This document shows positions 54,246-61,145 of a stretch of DNA of 61,145 nucleotides, piece after piece. Under the pieces are notes generated by a model. It was not told the origin of the DNA and did no database searches. It saw only the letters and a list, made by a program, of their open reading frames with translations. The translations under genes were made by a program, and so were the position numbers. The stretch covers positions 1-61,145 of the forward strand of contig JACCTH010000008.1 of assembly GCA_013812505.1 (NCBI GenBank), in the 5' to 3' direction. Origin of the DNA: Acidimicrobiia bacterium. Lineage in GTDB: Bacteria; Actinomycetota; Acidimicrobiia; Spongiisociales; ZC4RG35. Positions within the stretch are counted from its first letter, which is position 1; each line of letters opens with the position of its first letter.

Positions 54246-54733
54246 GAGCCTAGGGGTCCAAGTAGCGGACCTCTCCCCAAACCTAAGGTTTGCGTGGTGG
54301 CTATGCCACCACGATTGCCTTCAGAATCAGCTCCAAACTCGAGGATTTGGCGTTGGACGGCCGAGGCGTCAAACCACGCGTTCTCGTAGCAGATCAGTCC
54401 ATCACGCAGCTCGAAAATGTGAAGGATCCGGACCTCGACCGGTGCCCCACCACCCTGCATACCCGACCATTCCTCCTGTACGTGGCCTGTCAAGAGCGAC
54501 TCGTCGACAACAAAACGGCCGTCCTCTCCGGTGAATCTCCGGACCGACTCCAAAACGACATCCGGTATGGCGTCGAGGATCGAGGAGTAAACCTTGCCCA
54601 CTTCCTCTTTTCCGTGGAATGGGGCTTCAGGATGGGTGACGTCGTCCCACACGATGTCATCCGTATAGGTGGCCAGTGTTCCCTCGACGTCATGAGCGTT
54701 CTCGGCGGCGAAGTGCCGATCGATGATGTCCGT
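54224..54733 (-). CDS. SnoaL-like (NTF2-fold) protein, start codon in question
   Basis: A 169-residue NTF2-fold protein of the SnoaL-like polyketide-cyclase group: HFAAENAHDVEGTLATYTDD, then HPEAPFHGKEEVGKVYSSIL and HIFELRDGLICYENAWFD. The conserved N-terminal helix begins at IIDRHFAAEN, well upstream of the first standard start (GTG 54652, in mid-domain). GGAGG lies 5 bases before an ACG at 54733 that begins TDIIDRHF, where a Met is expected. So either ACG is used or an ATG has mutated to ACG, which would leave a weakly expressed gene. Function unspecified. It leads into the OsmC gene and is divergent from the amidohydrolase operon. Confidence 0.7.
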   Translation of the reverse strand, partial: TDIIDRHFAAENAHDVEGTLATYTDDIVWDDVTHPEAPFHGKEEVGKVYSSILDAIPDVVLESVRRFTGEDGRFVVDESLLTGHVQEEWSGMQGGGAPVEVRILHIFELRDGLICYENAWFDASAVQRQILEFGADSEGNRGGIATTQTLGLGRGPLLGPLGSWAISRK

Positions 54734-54823
54734 TTTTACCTCCTTCGGCGAAACTCAGGTTTTGGAACCAGCGTTCAACGTGGGTTGCGGCCCAGAGAAT
54801 GGCACGATTTAGCCTCGGCGCAT

Positions 54824-56419
54824 ATGAAGGCAGATCTGATCGTCCGCGACGGAGTCGTTTTCACCGGCACCGATGATCCGAAACCGGGTGGGGTCGCCGT
54901 CCGTAACGGGCGCATCGTCGGGGTCGGTGATGTCAAGGGCTTCGACTCGCCGAGGACCGAGACGATCGACGCCGACGGGGGCCTGATCACGCCGGGCTTC
55001 ATAGACGCCCATGTCCATCCGCTCAGCGGTGGGCTCAAGCTCGCGCACTGTTCGCTCTACGACGCCACCACTGCACAAGAAGCTCTCGAGCTCGTAGGTG
55101 CCTATGCAAAGGCGAGACAGGGCGCCGAGTGGATCTGGGGTGGGGGTTGGTCGATGGAATGGTTCCCACGAGGAACGCCAAGTGCCGAGGCTCTCGACCA
55201 GGTCACCGGTGATCGGCCGGCACTGCTCTACAACAAGGATGGCCACGGCGCTTGGGTAAACACCGCCGCCCTGCGGCGAGCCCACATCAGCGCCACCACC
55301 GGGGACCCCAACGACGGGAGGATTGAGCGGCTCGACGACGGACGCCCACAAGGCACCCTGCACGAGGGGGCGATGGACCTCGTTTCGGAACTCCTGCCGA
55401 AGTTCACTAGAACCGACTGGGAGGCCGCGCTCTTGGCCGGCCAGAAGTATCTCTTCTCGTGCGGCATCACCGGTTGGCAGGATGCCGATGTCCAACCTGC
55501 GCAAGAGGAGGCCTACATCGCCCTCGCCGGGCGCGGTGAGCTCAAAGCCTCTGTCGTTGGCGCCTTGTGGTGGGAACGGGACCAGGCACTAGAGCAGATC
55601 GACGCGCTCCTCGGCCGCCGGGCGCGATTCGCCCCCGGCTACCGGCCGACTTCGGTGAAGCTCATGCTCGACGGGATCGTCGAGAACTACACCGCCGCGT
55701 TGCTCGAGCCCTACCGAGACTACGAAGGAAACGAAACCGAGAACACCGGCATTGACTTCATCGACGGCACCCTCCTGAAAGAGATCGTGAGAATTCTCGA
55801 CCGGCTCGGCTTCCAATGCCACTTTCACACCCTCGGCAGCCGAGCCGTCCGCCATGCTCTCGACGCTCTCGATGCGCTGCCCGCCCCGAGAAGGCGCAGT
55901 CATCATCTCGCCCACCTCCAAGTTGTCGATCGGGCCGATGTCCATCGCTTCGCCGAGGTCGGTGCAATTGCCAACTGTCAGGCGTTGTGGGCGTGCCGGG
56001 AGCCCCAAATGACCGACCTGACGCTTCCTTTCCTGGGCCCAACCTCGGCCGATAACCAATACCCCTTCGCCGGCCTCGCAAGAGCCGGCGCCACCCTGGC
56101 GATGGGCTCGGACTGGCCGGTTTCGACCGCCAACGTCTATGAGCAGATCGACGTCGCCGTCACCCGGACCCATCGTGAGTATCGCGAGCGGCCACCGCTC
56201 GATCTCGTCCAAAGCCTTACCCTCACTCAGGCCCTCAACGGCTTTACCAACGGGTCGGCTCAGGTCAACCGGGTCGAACATGAAGTGGGCCGGATCAAGG
56301 TGGGGATGGAGGCCGACCTGGCCATCGCCGACCGCAACCCCTTCGTCGGCGGGTCGATCGCCGACACCAAGATCACCCACACCATCATCGGCGGAACGGT
56401 GGTGTTTTCGACTTCCTAG
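54824..56419 (+). CDS. amidohydrolase (YtcJ-like, amidohydrolase_3)
   Basis: A 531-residue metal-dependent hydrolase. The N-terminal strand ADLIVRDGVVFTGT leads to GFIDAHVHPLSGG (metal His pair), followed later by the metal residues around FHTLGSRAVRHAL and HHLAHLQVVD, and MGSDWPVS holds the catalytic Asp. The end EADLAIADRNPF is the usual urease-type tail. A long frame upstream is a shadow; ATG 54824 starts the first strand. It opens an operon with GabT- and GabD-like genes, 11 bases before the next start. The family cleaves amides of aromatic or N-acyl amines, so releasing an amino compound for GabT is a reasonable inference. Confidence 0.88.
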   Translation: MKADLIVRDGVVFTGTDDPKPGGVAVRNGRIVGVGDVKGFDSPRTETIDADGGLITPGFIDAHVHPLSGGLKLAHCSLYDATTAQEALELVGAYAKARQGAEWIWGGGWSMEWFPRGTPSAEALDQVTGDRPALLYNKDGHGAWVNTAALRRAHISATTGDPNDGRIERLDDGRPQGTLHEGAMDLVSELLPKFTRTDWEAALLAGQKYLFSCGITGWQDADVQPAQEEAYIALAGRGELKASVVGALWWERDQALEQIDALLGRRARFAPGYRPTSVKLMLDGIVENYTAALLEPYRDYEGNETENTGIDFIDGTLLKEIVRILDRLGFQCHFHTLGSRAVRHALDALDALPAPRRRSHHLAHLQVVDRADVHRFAEVGAIANCQALWACREPQMTDLTLPFLGPTSADNQYPFAGLARAGATLAMGSDWPVSTANVYEQIDVAVTRTHREYRERPPLDLVQSLTLTQALNGFTNGSAQVNRVEHEVGRIKVGMEADLAIADRNPFVGGSIADTKITHTIIGGTVVFSTS

Positions 56420-56430
56420 CATTCCGCTCG

Positions 56431-57798
56431 ATGACCACCACTGCTACCGGCATCCGGCTCGTCACCTCCATCCCCGGTCCCAAGAGCCAGGCGATCGTCG
56501 CCCGACGCGAGGCCGCGATCCCGCAGGGCAATGCCCGGCTGACGCCGATCAGCATCGCTTCCGCCCACGGCAGCTTGGTGACCGATGTCGACGGCAACCA
56601 GCTCATCGATCTGGCCGGCGGCATTGGCGTTCTCGCCGTCGGGCATACGCCCAGCGCGGTCGTCGAAGCCTTGCAAAACCAGGCACAGGAGCTCATCCAT
56701 ATGTGTGCGATCGTTTCGACCTACGAGTCGTTCGTCGCGGTAGCGGAGAAGCTCAACGTCCTGGCCCCAGGCGACTTCCAAAAGAAGACGGTGCTGATGA
56801 ACACCGGAGCCGAGGCAGTGGAAACCGCTGTCCACATCTGCCGCAACTATCAGAGGCGACAAGGGATCGTGGTCTTCGAAGGCGCCTATCACGGCCGCAC
56901 CAACTTGACGATGTCGATGACCTCGAAGTTCAACCTGTTCAAGAAAGGGTTCGGCCCCTTCGCTCCCGAGGTCTATCGCTTTCCCTATCCCAACGTCTAT
57001 CGCCGACCGGAAGGGATGAGCGAGGACGGTTTTGTCGATTGGCACCTGTCATTGCTCGACCAAGCCTTCATGGCCCAAGTCGACCCTTCGCACGTCGCCG
57101 CGATCGTGATCGAGCCTGTCCAGGGCGAAGGCGGATTCGTCGTGGCTCCCTTCGCCTGGTTGCGCCGGCTCCGAGAGCTCGCCGATGAGCACGGGATACT
57201 CCTCGTCTCCGACGAGATCCAAGCGGGGATGGGCCGCACCGGGAAGCTCTGGGCAATCGACCATTCCGGGGTCGTCCCCGATCTGCTGACCACCGCTAAG
57301 TCGCTCGCGGCAGGGATGCCGCTCTCCGCCGTGGTCGGTCGGGCCGAAGTCATGGATGCCCCCCATCCCGGTGGGCTCGGAGGCACTTACTCGGGCAACC
57401 CGCTCTCCTGCGTCGCTGCTCTCGCCGCCCTCGACCAGATCAGCGCCCCCGAGTTCTTGCGCCGGTCGGCCGAGGTGGGCGAACGGCTCCGGTCGCGGCT
57501 CGAGACGATCAAGGACCAGCATCCGAATCTGATTGGCGACGTGCGCGGGCTCGGGTCGATGCTGGTGATGGAATTCGTGAAGGATCAAAAGGCGAAGACC
57601 CCGTGGATGGAAGCGACTGCTGCAGTCACGGCCGAGACCGTAAAGCGGGGGGTCATCACCATTCGGGCCGGTCTCTACTCCAACTGCGTTCGGTTTCTGC
57701 CGGCCCTCGACATCACCGATGGGCTGCTCGACGAAGCCCTCGACGTCGTCGACGAATCGGTGGCGCAGGTGGCCTCAGATCTAGGAGTGACAGCGTGA
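56431..57798 (+). CDS. gabT: class III aminotransferase, GABA-aminotransferase-like
   Basis: A 455-residue PLP enzyme. It has MNTGAEAVETAVHICRNYQR, FEGAYHGRTNLTMSMTS, VSDEIQAGMGRTGKLWAID (Asp holding the pyridine N) and LLTTAKSLAAGMPLSAVVG with the Schiff-base Lys. All match 4-aminobutyrate aminotransferases, which convert GABA plus 2-oxoglutarate to succinate semialdehyde plus glutamate. Related omega-amino acids are possible substrates. It overlaps the aldehyde dehydrogenase gene by GTGA, the expected next enzyme. Start ATG 56431 gives the normal N-terminus. Confidence 0.9.
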   Translation: MTTTATGIRLVTSIPGPKSQAIVARREAAIPQGNARLTPISIASAHGSLVTDVDGNQLIDLAGGIGVLAVGHTPSAVVEALQNQAQELIHMCAIVSTYESFVAVAEKLNVLAPGDFQKKTVLMNTGAEAVETAVHICRNYQRRQGIVVFEGAYHGRTNLTMSMTSKFNLFKKGFGPFAPEVYRFPYPNVYRRPEGMSEDGFVDWHLSLLDQAFMAQVDPSHVAAIVIEPVQGEGGFVVAPFAWLRRLRELADEHGILLVSDEIQAGMGRTGKLWAIDHSGVVPDLLTTAKSLAAGMPLSAVVGRAEVMDAPHPGGLGGTYSGNPLSCVAALAALDQISAPEFLRRSAEVGERLRSRLETIKDQHPNLIGDVRGLGSMLVMEFVKDQKAKTPWMEATAAVTAETVKRGVITIRAGLYSNCVRFLPALDITDGLLDEALDVVDESVAQVASDLGVTA

Positions 57799-59228
57799 AG
57801 TACGGGCAATTCATCGCCGGCGAATGGCTGCCGGCACAGGCGGGCGGCGTGTGGGATCTGGTCAACCCAGCCACGGAGGATGTCGTCGAGCAGGTGCCGT
57901 TCGGCGACGTCGTCGACGCGCGCATCGCCCTCAACGCGGCCCACGAGGCGTTCGAGTCTTGGAGCCACACCAACCCTTACAAACGCGCCCGCTTTCTCGA
58001 GACCGCGGCCGCGATGCTGCGCGCGAAAGCAGAGGAGTTTGCCGACGTCACCACCGAAGAGTCCGGCAAACCGCATGAGCAGGCGAAGGCCGAGTGGCTG
58101 TCCTGCCCGAACTACTTCCAGTGGGCAGCCGAGGAAGCCAAGCGGATCTATGGACGTTCGATCCCCGCCCGCAGCGAAGGGAGGCGGATCGACGTCTTTT
58201 ATCGCCCGGTGGGCGTTGTCGGGTTGATCACCGCCTGGAACTTCCCGGTCTACAACCAGGCCCGAGCGATCAGTTCGGCCCTCGCCGCCGGCTGCACCGT
58301 TGTCTCCCGACCAAGTGAGTACACGCCCCGCTCGGCGATGCTGATCGCCTCGTGTTTCGCCGAAGCCGGCCTCCCGGCCGGGGTCCTCAATCTCGTCAAC
58401 GGCGAACCGGAAGGGATAGGACAGGAGTTCCTCAACGATCCCCGCTGTCGCAAGATCAGCTTCACGGGCTCGACCCGAGTAGGGAAGATCCTGATGGACG
58501 GCGCCTCGCGGACCGTAACCCGCCTCGCCTTGGAGATGGGCGGCAACGCTCCCGTGATCCTCTTCCCCGACGCCGGCGATGCGACCGCGGTCGCACAAGC
58601 AGGGGTGACGACGAAGGTGCGGAACGCCGGTCAGGTCTGTGTGGCGCCCCAGCGCTTCTATGTGCACGAAGAAATGATCGACGAATTTACCTCGGCGGCA
58701 GTGACCGCGGCCGAGCAACAAGTGGTCGGGGACGGACGCGATCGGTCCACCACCATTGGTCCGCTGATCAACTCGATCCAGCGCGAACGAGTCGAGCGAA
58801 TCGTAAACGAGTCAGTCGACGCCGGAGCCAAAGTGTTGACCGGTGGCGAGCGCCTTGATCGCAAGGGCTACTTCTTCCAGCCGACCGTCGTGGCCGACGT
58901 TGCGCCGGGCACACCGCTGCATGATGAAGAGGTGTTCGGTCCGGTCATGCCGATGATCCCGTTCAACTCTCTGGCTGAAGTCATCGAGATGGCGAACCAG
59001 ACCGAGTACGGCTTGGCTGCGTTCGTTCACACCAACGACCTCAATACTGCCATTCGGCTCTCCGAGGAGCTCGATTACGGAATGGTGGCGATCAACGATT
59101 GGGCAGTGGCAACTCCCGAGGCACCCTTTGGCGGGGTTAAGCAATCTGGCCTTGGTCGCGAGTCGGGGATGGAAGGCCTCTACGAATACCTCGAACCACG
59201 CACTAGGTACATCGGCGGGATCCAATGA
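57795..59228 (+). CDS. gabD: aldehyde dehydrogenase, succinate-semialdehyde type
   Basis: A 477-residue NAD(P)-dependent aldehyde dehydrogenase. It has GVVGLITAWNFPVYNQARAI (cofactor loop), ISFTGSTRVGK, LEMGGNAPVI (general-base Glu) and NAGQVCVAPQR (nucleophile Cys). Placed directly after a GabT-like gene with a GTGA overlap, it is best read as the oxidising step that turns succinate semialdehyde into succinate. The GTG start begins KYGQFIAGEW, the standard N-terminus of this family. Other semialdehydes are possible, given the amidohydrolase at the head of the operon. Confidence 0.88.
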   Translation: MKYGQFIAGEWLPAQAGGVWDLVNPATEDVVEQVPFGDVVDARIALNAAHEAFESWSHTNPYKRARFLETAAAMLRAKAEEFADVTTEESGKPHEQAKAEWLSCPNYFQWAAEEAKRIYGRSIPARSEGRRIDVFYRPVGVVGLITAWNFPVYNQARAISSALAAGCTVVSRPSEYTPRSAMLIASCFAEAGLPAGVLNLVNGEPEGIGQEFLNDPRCRKISFTGSTRVGKILMDGASRTVTRLALEMGGNAPVILFPDAGDATAVAQAGVTTKVRNAGQVCVAPQRFYVHEEMIDEFTSAAVTAAEQQVVGDGRDRSTTIGPLINSIQRERVERIVNESVDAGAKVLTGGERLDRKGYFFQPTVVADVAPGTPLHDEEVFGPVMPMIPFNSLAEVIEMANQTEYGLAAFVHTNDLNTAIRLSEELDYGMVAINDWAVATPEAPFGGVKQSGLGRESGMEGLYEYLEPRTRYIGGIQ

Positions 59229-60307
59229 AGGGTCGCCCGATTCGCGTTCTCGAGGCCACCGGGCGTGGCGAGCATCGCGGAGCGGTGCACGGCGCTGCGT
59301 TCTACTCCGAGATCCGCCGCTACTCGGCCGAGCGCCTCCGTCTGGCCAGCAATGGGAGCTGGGCGGGAAGACCGGCGACGTCGGAGGATGCCTTGGACCT
59401 GGCATCGCAAATGCTCGACGCCCATCGCGCCTATGACGCCGACCTTTACGAGGAGATGACGGCGCTGGCGGCGGCAACCAACCTGACAATCGAAGAGGTG
59501 CTGATCGTCTCGGGCTTTACCGACTTCGTCGATTTCGTGCGGGCAAAGGGCAGCAATACCGTCCCGGAGGAAGACGACTGCACGGCGGTGATCGTCCCCG
59601 ACGACCTCGCCGGCGGAGCGGGCTTTTTGGCCCAGACCTGGGACATGCACGACACCGCGACCGAACATGTCGTGCTGCTCCGAGTTGAGCCCGAGACGGA
59701 TCCGGCGGCGCTCGTGTTCTCGACAGTTGGCTGTCTCGGCCAAATCGGGCTGAACGAAGCCGGTATCGCTCTCGGCATCAACAACCTCACAGCTTCCAAC
59801 GGCAAGGCCGGAGTCACCTGGCCGTTCGTCGTTCGCAAGGCCCTCAAGCAGACAACGATCGGCGCTGCCCTCGGGTGCATCCTCGAAGCCGACTTGGCCG
59901 GCGCCCATAATTACCTTTTGTTCGATTCGGAAGGCAACGGCTTCAACGTCGAGGCAATGGTCGGTTATCGAGCCGTTTCCAAGCTTGAGGGAAGGCCCCT
60001 CATTCACACGAATCATGCCCTCGATGACAAGTCGCGATCGGTCGAGGCAGAGCGCCCCCCCGACTTGTTGGCTTCTTCGGAGGCGCGCCTCACCAGGGCC
60101 GAGAAGGTGCTTGCCGATCGCTCAGGCGGCGTCGACGCGGAACACCTCATGGCCCTGACCAGGGACTCGGAAGCGATCTGCCGGCGTTCCGAACCACCCC
60201 ATCACACCGAATCCGCGGGGGCGGTGATCATGCGTCCTCAGTCGAAGCAATTGTGGGCCAGTTGGGGTTTGCCGTCCGAGAACGATTTCGAGGAGTTCCG
60301 GCTATGA
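59225..60307 (+). CDS. C45-type acyltransferase/peptidase-like protein
   Basis: A 360-residue Ntn-hydrolase-fold protein of the C45 (acyl-CoA:6-aminopenicillanate acyltransferase-like) family. PEEDDCTAVIV places the maturation/nucleophile Cys at 119, followed by FLAQTWDMHDTATEHVV and GQIGLNEAGIALGINNLTAS, family hallmarks. Such proteins self-cleave before the Cys and move or remove acyl groups on amines. It overlaps GabD by ATGA and the GNAT gene by ATGA. In this operon it may deacylate an N-acyl amine or amino acid feeding the aminotransferase, an inference from gene order. Confidence 0.85.
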   Translation: MKGRPIRVLEATGRGEHRGAVHGAAFYSEIRRYSAERLRLASNGSWAGRPATSEDALDLASQMLDAHRAYDADLYEEMTALAAATNLTIEEVLIVSGFTDFVDFVRAKGSNTVPEEDDCTAVIVPDDLAGGAGFLAQTWDMHDTATEHVVLLRVEPETDPAALVFSTVGCLGQIGLNEAGIALGINNLTASNGKAGVTWPFVVRKALKQTTIGAALGCILEADLAGAHNYLLFDSEGNGFNVEAMVGYRAVSKLEGRPLIHTNHALDDKSRSVEAERPPDLLASSEARLTRAEKVLADRSGGVDAEHLMALTRDSEAICRRSEPPHHTESAGAVIMRPQSKQLWASWGLPSENDFEEFRL

Positions 60308-60945
60308 CCGAGCTTCGACTCGTCAGCCTCCGAAAAGAGCTTGCTGCCCAATGCGCAGCCCTAGAGCTGGCAGCCTTTCCCCATGCCGATGCTTCCGAAT
60401 TGCTGAGCGAGGACGACATCATCGCTTATAGCGAGACGTTTCCGGAGGGATTCGTTGTGGTGCTCGACGGCGAACGGGTGGTGGGCCAAGGGGCGGGAAT
60501 CTTCCTCGATTTCGACTTCGACCATCCTCAACACACGATTGCTGGCATTACCGGGGAGCACCAGTGCGGGAACCATGATCCCGACGGCGAGTGGTACTAC
60601 GGAACCGATATGGCCACGCACCCCGAGTATCGCCGGAGGGGAATCGGCCGCATGCTTTACGAAGCCCGCAAAGAGCTGGTCAAGCGACACAACAAACGCG
60701 GCATCATCGCCGGCGGCCACATGCCCGGATATGCCGCCCATCGTCAGGAGCTGACTACGGAGGAATACCTCGAAAAGGTACGAGATCGTGAGCTCTACGA
60801 CCCGACACTCACCTTTCAAATGGAGAACGGGTTTCGTATCGTGACGTTGCTCAAGGGCTATCTCCACGACGAGATGACTGGTGGCGATTCGGCCCTCATT
60901 GTCTGGGACAACCCCGAGTTCGGCTCCGACGCTGCTGCTAGCTAG
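60304..60945 (+). CDS. GNAT-family acetyltransferase
   Basis: A 213-residue protein. The GNAT core has WYYGTDMATHPEYRRRGIGR followed by MLYEARKELVK (acetyl-CoA pyrophosphate loop RRRGIG). A longer C-terminal part (TFQMENGFRIVTLLKGYL) resembles GNATs that act on small amines. ATG 60304 overlaps the preceding stop. It is the last complete gene of the operon. Right after its TAG the same frame stays open for 18 codons (LIIERKPIPNGPPLDEEN) before TGA, so the stop may be recent. Substrate probably an amine or amino acid of this pathway. Confidence 0.85.
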   Translation: MTELRLVSLRKELAAQCAALELAAFPHADASELLSEDDIIAYSETFPEGFVVVLDGERVVGQGAGIFLDFDFDHPQHTIAGITGEHQCGNHDPDGEWYYGTDMATHPEYRRRGIGRMLYEARKELVKRHNKRGIIAGGHMPGYAAHRQELTTEEYLEKVRDRELYDPTLTFQMENGFRIVTLLKGYLHDEMTGGDSALIVWDNPEFGSDAAAS

Positions 60946-61008
60946 GCGCTTATCATCGAACGCAAGCCCATCCCAAACGGGCCCCCGCTTGACGAGGAGA
61001 ACTGAAAT

Positions 61009-61145
61009 GGCACGCTCGACGACTTCGTCGTATCCAACTTCACGTCCGGCCGAATCCAAACCTATCCGCTTTACGTCTGGAGCGCGGCCCGACGCGGGAT
61101 CCCTCCCCAAGTCAACGTCTGGGGAACCATCATCTTTGTTCTCAC
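61009..61145 (+). pseudogene. potC: PotC-type polyamine ABC permease fragment, runs off the window
   Basis: LDDFVVSNFTSGRIQTYPLY, then VWSAARRGIPPQVNVWGTII, is the characteristic C-terminal segment of spermidine/putrescine permease PotC. The frame is closed by a TGA just upstream (61004-61006), while GAGGAG plus an ATG at 61007 starts another frame, so the 5' part is lost. The right end is beyond the window. It suggests that a polyamine uptake system once stood next to the amine operon. Confidence 0.7.

Noticed and set aside
60946-61006. Read-through extension of the GNAT protein
   Set aside because: The frame stays open for only 18 more codons; there is no evidence for stop-codon suppression, so it is mentioned only in the gene entry.

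Overview
The window looks like a high-GC actinobacterium, most likely an Acidimicrobiia-type lineage. That placement is an inference from gene content and overall GC richness, not from a marker gene. Supporting content includes paired DUF3179 lipoproteins, DM13, fasciclin and spondin exported proteins, a TlpA/CcdA thiol-redox pair, and many 4-bp ATGA/GTGA gene overlaps. No rRNA, complete tRNA or CRISPR array is visible.

Layout. (1) 1-28.3 kb is accessory DNA. Three identical 43-bp copies of the 3' half of a CAU-anticodon tRNA gene (2462-2504, 21564-21606, 28255-28297) share a diverged 5' flank of up to about 190 bp and cut the region into tandem islands. Left of copy 1 lie a broken ISL3 transposase and a gamma-glutamylcyclotransferase-like gene. 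Island A (about 2505-21606) carries a caspase-like protease / unknown protein / metallo-beta-lactamase operon; remnants of a membrane-ASH protein, an OLD-type ATPase and a second MBL protein; a lysine-rich miniprotein plus membrane protein pair; a membrane-Ig protein; a frameshifted patatin-like phospholipase; and a 9.4-kb operon of three very large proteins without recognisable enzymatic domains. Island B (about 21607-28297) carries two zinc metalloproteases of different types and a putative lipoprotein. No integrase gene lies in either island.

(2) 28.3-43 kb is chromosome-like but full of gene remains. Intact genes include a DEAD-box helicase fused to an RRM, an SDR-TetR pair with an operator, a two-flavin-domain reductase, a histidine kinase, a BBE-type FAD oxidase with a divergent PadR regulator, and an ArsB/NhaD-type permease with a CBS protein. 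Between them lie fragments of an ABC ATPase, a response regulator, a transketolase, two integrases, an ankyrin protein, a CLC channel and a LuxR protein.

(3) 43-51.8 kb is a cell-envelope redox region: DUF3179 (twice), DM13, fasciclin, CcdA, a Crp/Fnr regulator, TlpA, spondin and DUF547 proteins.

(4) 53.7-61.1 kb holds OsmC and SnoaL-like genes, then a tightly packed operon with an amidohydrolase, a class III aminotransferase (GabT-like), an aldehyde dehydrogenase (GabD-like), a C45 acyltransferase-like protein and a GNAT. It ends in a fragment of a PotC-type polyamine permease, which suggests amine/GABA-type catabolism.

Many genes are broken by single frameshifts, one of them at a homopolymer. 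This may be real decay of accessory DNA or partly assembly error, and raw reads would separate the two. The strongest candidates for an undescribed system are the caspase-MBL operon, the giant beta-rich operon, and the integrase-less tRNA-bounded island array that carries both.
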